This document shows, in pieces, positions 16,097 through 24,299 of a stretch of DNA of 40,053 nucleotides. The notes beneath the pieces were generated by a model. It was not told the DNA's origin. It made no database searches and saw nothing but the letters and a program-made list of their open reading frames with translations. How positions within the stretch are numbered: position 1 is the first letter of the stretch; every line of letters begins with the position of its first letter. This DNA is from Chromatiales bacterium (lineage in GTDB: Bacteria > Pseudomonadota > Gammaproteobacteria > Chromatiales > Chromatiaceae): positions 1 to 40,053 of the forward strand of contig JAKSBX010000275.1 in the NCBI GenBank assembly GCA_022360905.1. Reading direction: 5' to 3'. Made by a program: the position numbers and the translations under genes.

Positions 16097-17488
16097 GTGA
16101 CGGGATCTCTGACAAAAAAAGCACTCATTGTCGATGACTCGAAAACCGCTCGGCAAGTGCTCTCTAGCAAGCTGCAAAAATATGGCATCGCCGTAGATGC
16201 GAGAGAGTCTGCAGCGGCAGCCATCGATTATCTCTATGAAAATGCACCGGATGCGATTTTTATGGATTATGAGATGCCTGGCATGGATGGCTTTCAGGCG
16301 CTTAAAGTCATCAAGTCCAATCCAAATACCGCAGTTATCCCGGTGATGATGTATACCTCCAAAGAGGGAGGACTGGCGCTCAGCCAGGCGAGGGCTCTGG
16401 GGGCTGTCGGGGTGTTGCCAAAACAGCTTGAACCACAGGATTTTGAGGATGTTCTCAGCAGTCTGCATCTGATGCCGGAACAGGACTCCCTGGTACACGA
16501 CTTCAAGAACGAGGGATTGGATCCTGTGCGTCGTCACGTACGCACGGATAATGTTCACCCGATCAGCGACCATGAGCGTCATAAACCCGCCAAAGTGGAA
16601 ATGGTTGGGTTGCCTCTGGAAAGCTTCCAGGAGAGCCTCTCTGCCGGGGAGTCACTGAAGCGATTTTTCCGCCGCGAGCAGAGCATGTCTGAAGAGCGGT
16701 TGCAGCAGAGACTCGATAAGCAGTTTGCTGAGCTACACAGCGAAATGTATGAATTGGAAGCCATGCAGGAGGAGCAGAGTGCCCGTGGCTCCCGTGCATT
16801 TTTCGGCGGCCTGTTGGGTGGTGTGTTTACCCTGGTAGCCGCTGCGCTGCTCTATCTGGCCCTCTTTGGGCAGGAGTTTCCTCAGTCTGTAGAGAGTGGC
16901 AGTGAGCTGAAGGAGATGGTTGCGGAACAGAACAACAAGATCGAGCAGCTTTCAGCCAAATTTGATTCACCGGTACAAGCTGTGGTTGAGGAGCCACAGA
17001 CAGAAATCGTGCTGCCGCTGAAGTTGATCGAATGGGCGGCCAATCAGGGTGCAGAATATGCCTATGGGGAGCGCCCATTTGATGATGAGCGGGCGCTCTG
17101 GCTGTCGGAACTGGTGGGCCAGCTGAAAGAGTCGGGCTTTGAGGGTACTCTGGAATTGAGGGCTAACCACGGTAACTTCTGTTTGCGTAAAAATGCAGCG
17201 GGTGAGCTTGCTCTCGCACCGAGTGAAATGGCGCTGAGTGACTGTGTCTATGCGATCGATAACCGTGGCAACAATGAGTGGTTGAACGATCAGTCAGTCG
17301 CCTTCGCCAACTACATCAACGTGGAGCTGGCCAGGAGTGGTGGCGCGGTTGAGATCATACTATTCAGTAACGGTTTCGAGGAGCCGTTGATACCCTATCC
17401 GGCCGCCTACGAAGCCTCAACGGCCGGTGAGTGGAATGATGTGGCAGCACAAAACCAGCGGATTGAAGTGAATCTCTACAGTAATTGA
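16097..17488 (+). CDS. response-regulator receiver domain tethered by one membrane helix to a divergent OmpA-like periplasmic domain
   Basis: 463 residues, starting at a GTG with GGGGAAAGG upstream. Residues 7-125 form a complete receiver domain: acidic pair Asp13/Asp14, phospho-acceptor Asp57 (FMDYEMPGMDG), Thr87 and Lys109. Residues about 185-230 are a charged coiled coil. Residues 234-258 (FFGGLLGGVFTLVAAALLYLALF) form a single membrane helix. A second coiled coil follows, then a C-terminal domain of about 150 residues. Its pattern, a LELRANHGNFCL strand, a QSVAFANYINVEL helix, a VEIILFSNG strand and a final NQRIEVNLY, resembles a divergent OmpA-C peptidoglycan-binding domain. There is no DNA-binding or enzymatic output. 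Phosphorylation inside the cell may thus control something at the wall, or the reverse. No histidine kinase is adjacent. Confidence 0.8.
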   Translation: MTGSLTKKALIVDDSKTARQVLSSKLQKYGIAVDARESAAAAIDYLYENAPDAIFMDYEMPGMDGFQALKVIKSNPNTAVIPVMMYTSKEGGLALSQARALGAVGVLPKQLEPQDFEDVLSSLHLMPEQDSLVHDFKNEGLDPVRRHVRTDNVHPISDHERHKPAKVEMVGLPLESFQESLSAGESLKRFFRREQSMSEERLQQRLDKQFAELHSEMYELEAMQEEQSARGSRAFFGGLLGGVFTLVAAALLYLALFGQEFPQSVESGSELKEMVAEQNNKIEQLSAKFDSPVQAVVEEPQTEIVLPLKLIEWAANQGAEYAYGERPFDDERALWLSELVGQLKESGFEGTLELRANHGNFCLRKNAAGELALAPSEMALSDCVYAIDNRGNNEWLNDQSVAFANYINVELARSGGAVEIILFSNGFEEPLIPYPAAYEASTAGEWNDVAAQNQRIEVNLYSN

Positions 17489-17585
17489 TAGTCCACCCGA
17501 TCAAGGTGGCTGTGAGCACTATCCAATCAACCAGCCCTTCTGAATGGGTACTGAAAAGCGCTACCTGCTGCTCAATGGGCGGCCC

Positions 17586-17969
17586 TCAATACATCGGATT
17601 TCCGTTCTTCGTTTCATCCGGAATTTGCTGAATGGAATCCCAGTGCTCAACGATCTTCCCATCCCCATCGAAACGAAAGAAGTCCATCGTGACATACTCC
17701 TGATCACCGGGCCAGGTCTGATGGGTGTGCAAAGCAACCAGATCACCTTCAGCAACGGCTCTGACAAACTCAATGCTTTTCTCTGGATAGGCGTTTGCCA
17801 TCTCGGTGAAATAGTCGATGAAGGCCTGTTTGCCGTTACCGACCAATGGGTTGTGCTGTATATATTGATCACCGACATAGAGTTCCACGGCCTTGGCGGG
17901 ATCGCCCTGGTAGGCCATCCGGTAAAAGCTGATGGCGTTGTCTTTGTTGTTCTGCAGCGTGTTGTTCAT
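17586..17969 (-). CDS. SnoaL-like (NTF2 superfamily) protein
   Basis: 127 residues with the SnoaL-like cone fold signature: an N-terminal helix, YVGDQYIQHNPLVGNGKQAFIDYF, then alternating strands ending DFFRFDGDGKIVEHWDSIQQIPDE. Such proteins are predicted aldol-condensation or isomerase-type enzymes or ligand-binding proteins, and the substrate cannot be read from the sequence. It is cytoplasmic, without a signal peptide. It lies 95 bases downstream of merR on the same strand, so may be part of the MerR-controlled unit. Ribosome binding site before the ATG is weak. Confidence 0.85.
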   Translation of the reverse strand: MNNTLQNNKDNAISFYRMAYQGDPAKAVELYVGDQYIQHNPLVGNGKQAFIDYFTEMANAYPEKSIEFVRAVAEGDLVALHTHQTWPGDQEYVTMDFFRFDGDGKIVEHWDSIQQIPDETKNGNPMY

Positions 17970-18064
17970 GGCGATAGGCAGGATGCCTTATGGTTTGTGT
18001 GAGTGGAGAGAACGATTATGGTGCCTGATTGACTGCCAGGTCTTGTATAAAAGCCTTACAGAAG

Positions 18065-18598
18065 TCAGGGTTTGCGTGCCGATCTGGATTTTTTTCGAAT
18101 CGTCTCGATCTCTGCTTTAGTGATGCCGATGGATTCAAGGAAGTCCTGATGTGCCTCTGGTGAAGAGGTTTCAAATGCGCTGTGCCATTGCCACATACCA
18201 ACTTCATCGAGTCCGGCGGTGCGTAACATCTCAACCCATCTCTCTTTTGTAACGATACGGGTTTTATCAATATTGTCCCGCTTGCTGATCAGGTTGATGA
18301 TCACCTGTTGTTGGTTTCTTAGGGTCTGGATCTCTTTATTGATGCAGAAGAGGCGATTCTCCAGCGCGCTTTCAATTTCATCGAGACTCTTGTCGATTAA
18401 AAGAGAAATATCGGCAAGTGACATGCCGGCGTTCCTGAGAAGAATAATTCGCTCGAGTTTGCTGATATCTTCGTTTGAATATACCCGGTAGTTGGCATGA
18501 TTTCTGCCGCTAGGTTTGAGTACGCCTTTGTTATCGTAATAGAGCAGAGTGCTCCTGGATAGTTGATAACGTTTTGCAACCTGACCAACTGTAAGCAT
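18065..18598 (-). CDS. MerR-family transcriptional regulator
   Basis: 177 residues. Residues 1-70 are a MerR winged helix-turn-helix (LTVGQVAKRYQLSRSTLLYYD, then NYRVYSNEDISKLERI). Residues about 75-118 are the antiparallel dimerisation helix. Residues about 120-172 are a small C-terminal effector domain: VTKERWVEMLRTAGLDEVGM..WH..F, then HQDFLESIGITKAEIETIR. There are no metal-binding cysteine arrays, so it is not a MerR/CueR-type metal sensor. The neighbouring 60-residue gene encodes a free copy of this same C-terminal domain, and a MerR-type promoter precedes that gene. The ligand is unknown. The start ATG has GGA nine bases before it. Confidence 0.92.
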   Translation of the reverse strand: MLTVGQVAKRYQLSRSTLLYYDNKGVLKPSGRNHANYRVYSNEDISKLERIILLRNAGMSLADISLLIDKSLDEIESALENRLFCINKEIQTLRNQQQVIINLISKRDNIDKTRIVTKERWVEMLRTAGLDEVGMWQWHSAFETSSPEAHQDFLESIGITKAEIETIRKKSRSARKP

Positions 18599-18618
18599 GA
18601 TCTGATTTCCAAATTAAG

Positions 18619-18658
18619 GCACATGGAATGCCAGTTATGGTTGGGGCATTCCATGTGC
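18619..18658 (-). repeat. 14-bp perfect inverted repeat between the small effector-domain gene and merR
   Basis: GCACATGGAATGCC (18619-18632) and GGCATTCCATGTGC (18645-18658) are exact reverse complements with a 12-base spacer. It begins 8 bases after the stop of the small gene and ends 20 bases before the merR ATG. There is no T-run after it, so it may be a processing or stabilising hairpin, an attenuator or an operator. Confidence 0.75.
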
Positions 18659-18666
18659 AGAGTGAA

Positions 18667-18849
18667 CTACTGAGAGCGTATCGTATTGATTTCTTCAGCG
18701 GAAATATCGATCCATTCAAGAAATTCCTGATGACCGTCCGGATATCTGCGCTCGAACTCCTGGTGCCACTGCTTCATTTTAGACTCAGTAAGTCCAATGG
18801 CTTGGAAGAGTTCAATCCATTGGTTTTTAGTAACATGATTTGATTTCAT
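18667..18849 (-). CDS. small protein: free-standing copy of the MerR C-terminal effector domain
   Basis: 60 residues from the ATG at 18849, which has TTGGAGA upstream; an in-frame start ten codons earlier lacks one. Over 55 aligned positions it shares about 27 identities with residues 118-172 of the adjacent MerR protein: the VTK..W, GL.E..M.QWH..FE, P..HQ.FLE.I and EI.TIR positions all agree. It has no helix-turn-helix and no trace of one upstream in the DNA. It could modulate the regulator by forming mixed oligomers or by competing for the ligand or for RNA polymerase contacts. Alternatively it is the relic of a second merR. The intact frame, ribosome binding site and promoter favour a working gene. 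Confidence 0.75.
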   Translation of the reverse strand: MKSNHVTKNQWIELFQAIGLTESKMKQWHQEFERRYPDGHQEFLEWIDISAEEINTIRSQ

Positions 18850-18879
18850 TCTGATAATCTCCAAGGTTGAGTTTGACAC

Positions 18880-18896
18880 GATGGCTGGCAGCCATC
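18880..18896. promoter_or_regulatory. perfect 17-base palindrome in the leader of the MerR cluster
   Basis: GATGGCTG-G-CAGCCATC has 8-base arms around one base. It lies between the predicted -10 element (18904-18909) and the ribosome binding site of the 60-residue gene, at or just after the expected transcription start. It could be a second operator or a leader hairpin. Confidence 0.55.
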
Positions 18897-18903
18897 AGTC
18901 GAG

Positions 18904-18934
18904 AGTCTCAACTATGAAGTCATAGACAGGTCAA
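18904..18934 (-). promoter_or_regulatory. MerR-type promoter with operator dyad in a 19-base spacer
   Basis: On the minus strand TTGACC (-35, 18934-18929) and GAGACT (-10, 18909-18904) are separated by exactly 19 bases, the long spacer typical of MerR-activated promoters. The spacer holds the perfect dyad CTATGA-CT-TCATAG near its centre. The -35 equals that of several MerR-family promoters. The -10 is weak, as expected of a promoter needing activation. It would drive the 60-residue gene and probably merR. Confidence 0.65.
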
Positions 18935-18994
18935 CCCTTAGTTGTTAGGCAGCTCGTGCTATCAGGGATGGGTTGTCAGTTACGGGCTGTGTGA

Positions 18995-19028
18995 GTAACT
19001 ATGGATGAACTATCACATCCATAGTTAC
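18995..19028 (-). terminator. 13-bp perfect hairpin after the chemoreceptor gene
   Basis: GTAACTATGGATG (18995-19007) and CATCCATAGTTAC (19016-19028) pair exactly over an 8-base loop. It starts 20 bases beyond the chemoreceptor stop codon. It has no T-run on the minus strand, so it is terminator-like rather than a textbook intrinsic terminator. Confidence 0.55.
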
Positions 19029-19047
19029 CGTTGGAACGATTGGTCGA

Positions 19048-20742
19048 TTAAACGCGGAACGCCGCTACCATCTGTTGAAGTGATGTGGCCATACGCGAGA
19101 GCTCCTCGCCAGCGGCGGAGGTCTGTTGAGATCCACTGGCATTCTGCGTCGCCATACTATTGATATGGTCGATATTGCGGCTCATCTCCTCAGTCACCGA
19201 GCTTTGCTCCTCGGCGGCCGTAGCGATTTGACTGCTCATTTGATCGATCTGTGCAACAGAGGTGGCGATGGCTTGCAGTGCGGTATCCGCACTTTGTGCT
19301 TGTTCGACAACAGCAGAGGCCTGTTGTCGACTGATCTCCATGGCCTCAACGGCAGTGGCCGAATTGGTCTGTAGAATCTCTATCATCTGGTTGATTTCGC
19401 TGGTGGAATCTTGAGTCCGTCCTGCCAGGGTGCGAACTTCATCCGCTACCACGGCAAATCCCCGTCCCTGCTCACCGGCACGGGCAGCCTCGATGGCCGC
19501 ATTGAGCGCCAACAGATTGGTCTGTTCGGCAATGCTCTTTATCACTTCCAGAACAGAATCGATGTTTTCACTGTTTTGCTCGAGTTCAGCGATAAGTGTG
19601 GCATTGGTTTCAATCTGTTCACCCAGCTTGTTGACGCCGTTGCGCGCATTGGTGACCATCTCCTGGCCGTTTTTGACTTGAAAGTTGGCGTCACTTGCAG
19701 CGTCGGAAGTGGCTCCTATGTTTAAGGTGACTTCCCCCACGGTAGCGCTCATCTGGGTCATTGCTGTGGTGATCTGTTCCGTCTCCGATTGCTGTTGCTG
19801 AATGTTGTCGTTGGTCTGAGTGGTGATGGTTGCAACTTCATCAGCCGTGGTAGAGAGTTGGGTTGTGGTGTCAGTGATCTGCCTGATCATGTCACGAAGG
19901 CGCTGTTGCATACTCAACATCGATTGCTGAAGTTTGCCGATTTCGTCACGTCCACTAACCTCCAGCTCGTTTGTCAGATTACCAGAGGCGATGGTCTGCA
20001 ACTGTTCAACTGAGTATGAGACACGTTTTGTGATATTTTTGGAGAGAAGCCAGCTTACGGAAATTCCGACAAGCAGAGAGAGTGCAGCGAGGGCCATCAG
20101 TGTGGTAATTGCTGCATGTTCATGCTCGGCGGCTCGGTGGCCGGCTTCCTCAGTGAAAGTTTCTACATCATGGAGTAGGGATTCTGTTTGATTAATCAGT
20201 TTATCTTCTTCTTGTTCTATTGCCTCGGCTAATTTGTCCGCTTCTTTCAACTGTCCTGCCGTGAGGAGATTGATAATAGTATTTGCATGCTGTTTAAAAT
20301 TCTCGTAGTCGTTGGCTATTTTATTCAGGGACGCTTCAATACTGGCCATTTCAGAGCGTTTATCCTGGTTGGAAGTCGTTTGTGCGCCCTGTTTCGACAG
20401 TTGTATTGCCGTTGAAATTTGCTCATTGATGATACGGTCATATTGATTGAACTGTGCTTTGTTTTTATCGACCTTTTGAGCCGATTCAGCCGGCTCATGT
20501 TGTAGATTCGCATAGCGTAACAAGCGCTCGAAGTAGCGGGTTTGTTCCAGCTGGTTTTCAGTGATTTTCGTTATGATATTGATCAAAGGGATATCAACAT
20601 TGACAATGGAATCAAGTTCGTCGGCAACTTGATTCATGACTTTCAAGGCATATCCCGAGCTCAGAATCATAAGTGACATTAAAATCAGAGCGATACTGAA
20701 GAGTTTGACTTTGATGGATAGGTCGTTGATTAGGTCCTGCAT
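19048..20742 (-). CDS. methyl-accepting chemotaxis protein
   Basis: 564 residues. Membrane helix 1 is near residues 11-31. A periplasmic helical bundle (4HB-type) of about 175 residues follows, with many Asn, Gln and Glu. Membrane helix 2 is near 210-232, followed by a HAMP domain ([23 protein letters not shown]). The long cytoplasmic coiled coil has the invariant tip [20 protein letters not shown] and downstream [13 protein letters not shown]. It should signal through CheA/CheW; none of those genes is in the window. No C-terminal CheR-binding pentapeptide is seen. The sensed ligand is not predictable. It is a single-gene unit with a hairpin after it. Confidence 0.95.
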   Translation of the reverse strand: MQDLINDLSIKVKLFSIALILMSLMILSSGYALKVMNQVADELDSIVNVDIPLINIITKITENQLEQTRYFERLLRYANLQHEPAESAQKVDKNKAQFNQYDRIINEQISTAIQLSKQGAQTTSNQDKRSEMASIEASLNKIANDYENFKQHANTIINLLTAGQLKEADKLAEAIEQEEDKLINQTESLLHDVETFTEEAGHRAAEHEHAAITTLMALAALSLLVGISVSWLLSKNITKRVSYSVEQLQTIASGNLTNELEVSGRDEIGKLQQSMLSMQQRLRDMIRQITDTTTQLSTTADEVATITTQTNDNIQQQQSETEQITTAMTQMSATVGEVTLNIGATSDAASDANFQVKNGQEMVTNARNGVNKLGEQIETNATLIAELEQNSENIDSVLEVIKSIAEQTNLLALNAAIEAARAGEQGRGFAVVADEVRTLAGRTQDSTSEINQMIEILQTNSATAVEAMEISRQQASAVVEQAQSADTALQAIATSVAQIDQMSSQIATAAEEQSSVTEEMSRNIDHINSMATQNASGSQQTSAAGEELSRMATSLQQMVAAFRV

Positions 20743-21071
20743 TTTCCCTGGCCCTTAAAATTATCTTGGTTTGTGTTGTTTGTTAGCGTTGTTCTTAGAT
20801 ATTACTTTAGTGAAGTCTGAGGTAATTTAATAAGATGTTTTAAAATAACATCTTAGGATTTCTATTAAACGACGTTGGTTTTAAATGTGGAGAAATTGAA
20901 TAAGAAAACGATGGTGGGTTGATCGTGTTTGCCAAGCAGCCAGCAAGAGCCTTCCCTAGCAATCAGAGTATTAGATCGGACCTGGTAAATTAATCGAATT
21001 ACCTTGTTTATGGGTTTTAAAGGATTTTCTGTCAGCTACTAAAAAGAGAGAAAGATTATGGATGCGTATGA
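20743..21071. other. 329-base AT-rich gap with one strong dyad, no gene
   Basis: Between the diguanylate cyclase stop and the chemoreceptor start, both leftward genes. It should contain the terminator of the first and the promoter of the second. TAAGATGTT (20831-20839) and AACATCTTA (20847-20855) are exact reverse complements with a 7-base AT spacer, about 90 bases upstream of the chemoreceptor start. I see no other supported feature. Confidence 0.5.
20831..20855. promoter_or_regulatory. 9-bp perfect inverted repeat upstream of the chemoreceptor gene
   Basis: TAAGATGTT-TTAAAAT-AACATCTTA. The AT-rich composition and the position upstream of a start codon suit an operator better than a terminator. 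No regulator can be named. Confidence 0.45.
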
Positions 21072-22184
21072 TTAGATTGAAGAATCAGAGCTTGTTTTCG
21101 CCAATTTTTTGGCCCGATACATCTCCTCATCCGCCAGTTGGAGCAATTGCTCAGTTGTCATGTATTCATCCGGGCCGGTCTGGGCATAGCCGATACTCAG
21201 GTTAGGGTTGTCCGTCTGTTGTGCCAGTGATTCATGCAGTCGTTTTTCCCAGGCGCTATTGGCCTCCTGTTTTCTGCAGTTCGGCATGATAATGCAAAAC
21301 TCATCACCACCGTAACGAAAACAAAAGTCATCAGTGCGGCTGCTGTTCTTTAAGGCGATGGCGACTCTCTGAAGTATTTCGTCACCCCGTCGATGGCCCT
21401 GTGTGTCATTGATGGCTTTGAAATCGTTGATGTCGACATAGGCTAGGGTGATGGGCTCTTTTCTTCTTTGTGCAGCCCGCACTGCCTGTGTCAGTATTTC
21501 ATCGAAATGCTGTCTGTTCAGCAGTCCGGTAAGCGGGTCTGTTCTTGAAAGCCGTTCGAGTTGCTTGGTGCGCTCTTTGATCTTCTCTTCAAGGGCGCTG
21601 GCATACTGTTCGGTTTTGTCTTTGGCGATTTCGATCTCGGAGATCAGGCTGCGGATATAGGTATCGAAGACAAGGGATACGTCGAACATCAACAACTTCT
21701 CCAGCGCCTCAATCACGGCGTCCGGATCGTTAGCCGCAGGTACCGTCTTTCTAACATGAGTGATGAGTAACTGCTTGAGTGTCATGATAGCTGCCAGGTA
21801 GAGTTTCGGTTCAACGCCTATGCGTTTGTGAACCATACCGATACGTAGACGATTATTCACATACTCGATGTCATAAAAACCTGAAAAAAGATCGGAGATA
21901 TAGGCCCTTTGTGCATTATGCAGCCTGCTCAGTGTGTCCGCATCTCCGATGAGTAGAGCGATATCGGGTACCTCGGTCTGGTACTCGTAAAAGGTCTCGA
22001 TGATAGCGTTCAGCTCGGTTTCAATGTAGGGTTTCGCCTTCTTGAGATGCTCTACATCCGTTGAGGAGATTGCAAACAGATTTTTACGATTGATGATCTC
22101 AACGTCGGTGATTCTCATCTGTTGAATGAGAGACTTTTCTGTGTTTTTCATAGCCAATCCACTTTTATGAGCGTTATTCATCAT
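21072..22184 (-). CDS. globin-coupled diguanylate cyclase
   Basis: 370 residues. Residues about 20-180 form a protoglobin-type sensor globin, with the proximal haem ligand most likely His119 in the typical RIGMVHKRIGVEPKLYL context. A short coiled coil (KTEQYASALEEKIKERTKQLERL) links to a GGDEF domain (about 212-365). The active site is intact: RYGGDEF at residues 290-296. The product-inhibition site RTDD (283-286) lies exactly five residues before it, so feedback by c-di-GMP is expected. This architecture is that of DosC/BpeGReg oxygen sensors, which make c-di-GMP in response to O2 or other haem ligands. The start is uncertain: the ATG at residue 12 (MKNTEKS) is an alternative. Confidence 0.93.
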   Translation of the reverse strand: MMNNAHKSGLAMKNTEKSLIQQMRITDVEIINRKNLFAISSTDVEHLKKAKPYIETELNAIIETFYEYQTEVPDIALLIGDADTLSRLHNAQRAYISDLFSGFYDIEYVNNRLRIGMVHKRIGVEPKLYLAAIMTLKQLLITHVRKTVPAANDPDAVIEALEKLLMFDVSLVFDTYIRSLISEIEIAKDKTEQYASALEEKIKERTKQLERLSRTDPLTGLLNRQHFDEILTQAVRAAQRRKEPITLAYVDINDFKAINDTQGHRRGDEILQRVAIALKNSSRTDDFCFRYGGDEFCIIMPNCRKQEANSAWEKRLHESLAQQTDNPNLSIGYAQTGPDEYMTTEQLLQLADEEMYRAKKLAKTSSDSSI

Positions 22185-22404
22185 GCGGATTCGATCAGCT
22201 TGCGGTAAGTCTGGTCACGAGCTTTTATATTATGCACTTTTAATCCCTTTGTAACGGCAAAAATCCATGAGATCAGCGGGTAATATAATTTTATAGCCCG
22301 ATTGATCTTGGGAATTAAGTGTATACAAGACCAGGTTAGTTACTTTACTTGATTTATATTAAGTGATATTTTTTGCTTGTGTTTAATTAAAAAATCTTAC
22401 GGAC

Positions 22405-23883
22405 ATGATCTGGATAAGGAAATCACCACTCCCCACTCTTTTCGCACTTATTATCCTGCTGACCGGCTGCGCCTCACCGTTAGTGATGCTGCCGGATGAT
22501 GTTGGTACAAGTGGTTTACTTGTCGGCCAGATCTCTTCTGCTACCTGGCCGGAGGTTAGCTACTCTGATCCTCTGATCAGCTATGATCATGTGGAGTTCG
22601 AGTCAGAAGAAAATGCCTCTTCCAAGCCCAGAAAACCAAATATCGTCACCAGATATCATATCGGTGGTGTTCGTGCGAATACGTTAATTGTACCGTTGGC
22701 GCCAGGTGAATATACCCTGGAAGGATTGCAGCGCAGTGATGGTGGCTCTTCTTTCTCTACACCCTATGGTACCTACTCATCGAATCGATATGTCAATTAT
22801 CCTTTGAAAATTAAATTTAAGATTGAGCGTGGTAGGGCGACCAATCTCGGCATGATTGAAATCGAGCATCTCAAACAGAGGGGGGATCGTAGTTTTGCCA
22901 CTCATAGGCTGGACAATACAGTAGAACTGACTACCTTCTTGGAAGAGCGGCATCATGAAATGTTCAATTCCCTCGAAAACAAAGAGTTCATCCAGGGATT
23001 CGAGCAAACGATGACCCATGAGGAGTTAAGCAAACTGCGCGCATTTATCGCCAAACAGAAAATCGACAGCAAGCCGTGGCAATATGACCATACTAATGAT
23101 TTGATCGTTACCGGAAATGCTGGAACCTTAGCCCGAATCTCAAGAGACAATAAGGGTAAAGCCCATATCCGCAGGATTTATAACCCTCACACTGTGGCCG
23201 ATCTGTCTGATTGCGGTGTCAGCGGTAGCCGTGCCGTCTGTATTGTTTCAAAAGAGACCATCCTGTTACTCGATAACGATACCATTAAATGGTATACCCT
23301 CTCGGATGCGGCACCGATCAATAGTGTCTCACCATTCGGCCAGGCTGGGATCCTGTTGATTGATGACTCCAGGCGTTTCCATGTCAGTTATGACAATGGA
23401 GAAAGCTGGTCACAATATGAAGGTGTGCTCAGAGAAAAGCCTATCGAACGAAGCGATTATAAGCCGATAAACATGGATAGTTTTGGTATCTATCTCGGTA
23501 AAGAGGGTTACTATGTTTTTGAAAAACACAGTGATGGTCCACTGGTCTATGCAGACTATGAGCAAAGACAGCATCAAATATTAGATTTACCAAAATCAGT
23601 CAACAATATCACGCAGGTTGAAGAGAAGGCGGGTATGCTGTTTATCGGCCCCGAAAAAACTGAAATACTGCATGATGAGCTCCACTTTATGTCACTCTCA
23701 ACCAAACAGTGGACAGTGAGAGAAGTCCCAACCAATCTCTGCAGCAAGATGGCAATCCTTGATGAGGAGGCAAACCACATCCAACTCTATTGTGGTAACA
23801 GGGACGTTCAAGTCACTCATGATCAAGGTGTCAGTTGGTCTAAGAAAAGGCCATATGAGACCTATTTCAATAACCACCCTTGA
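22405..23883 (+). CDS. lipoprotein with BNR/Asp-box-like repeats, function unknown
   Basis: 492 residues. A signal peptide ends in the lipobox LLTGC (Cys22). Residues 30-150 are a beta-rich region with LIVPLAPGEYTLEGLQ, like domains in other surface lipoproteins. The second half looks like an irregular beta-propeller with two Asp-box motifs: VSYDNGESWSQYEG and VTHDQGVSWSKKRP. There are six or so cysteines after residue 250 that could form disulfides in the periplasm. No enzyme family is recognised. It is a single gene with about 220 bases before and 400 after. The start is supported by ACGGA upstream. Confidence 0.78.
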   Translation: MIWIRKSPLPTLFALIILLTGCASPLVMLPDDVGTSGLLVGQISSATWPEVSYSDPLISYDHVEFESEENASSKPRKPNIVTRYHIGGVRANTLIVPLAPGEYTLEGLQRSDGGSSFSTPYGTYSSNRYVNYPLKIKFKIERGRATNLGMIEIEHLKQRGDRSFATHRLDNTVELTTFLEERHHEMFNSLENKEFIQGFEQTMTHEELSKLRAFIAKQKIDSKPWQYDHTNDLIVTGNAGTLARISRDNKGKAHIRRIYNPHTVADLSDCGVSGSRAVCIVSKETILLLDNDTIKWYTLSDAAPINSVSPFGQAGILLIDDSRRFHVSYDNGESWSQYEGVLREKPIERSDYKPINMDSFGIYLGKEGYYVFEKHSDGPLVYADYEQRQHQILDLPKSVNNITQVEEKAGMLFIGPEKTEILHDELHFMSLSTKQWTVREVPTNLCSKMAILDEEANHIQLYCGNRDVQVTHDQGVSWSKKRPYETYFNNHP

Positions 23884-24299
23884 AGCTGTTGGGATATTGC
23901 GGCCCAAACAACCCCATAGTTGAAGATTGGCGGGTGGGCTAAGAAAGTACCGCTCTGCATAGCTCGTCGTTCATTTGGATTAACCAGTTCTCTCTCCTCA
24001 TGCTCTGATTGGCTTTTTTCGGCCACAACCGGGCTAGCTGGTTTTGGGGTAACAGACTCTGGATAGGCTTTGCTGGGAAACTGAAAGATATCCGTGTGGG
24101 TGAAAAGATGGTTATCACAATGCCGGGTGTTTTGGATAATAACCTTTCACTTCTCCAGGTTTTGGTCTTCCTCGCTCTCTACTAAATCCCTGTTTATTAA
24201 AGCTAAAAATATAACGGCATAAAATTTGCGGTTTTGTGGGGGTTTTACACGCGACTGGTGAGGATCAGCGCGATCTTATTGATTCCCTGGAGACCGATG
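23884..24299 (+). other. 416-base region upstream of the hydrogenase operon
   Basis: No gene seen. It must hold the hyb promoter. The AT-rich part at 24190-24230 contains TATAA-like stretches (for example TAAAAT at 24223-24228), but I cannot pair them with a convincing -35 box. A long imperfect hairpin at 24100-24150 is listed separately. The ribosome binding site GGAGA for hybO is at 24289-24293. Confidence 0.5.
24100..24150. repeat. imperfect long hairpin upstream of hybO
   Basis: GTGAAA-(AGAT)-GGTTAT (24100-24115) pairs with ATAACC-TTTCAC (24139-24150): twelve pairs with a 4-base bulge around a 23-base loop. It lies about 150 bases before the hybO start. It could be a terminator for upstream transcription or a regulator site. 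Confidence 0.4.
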
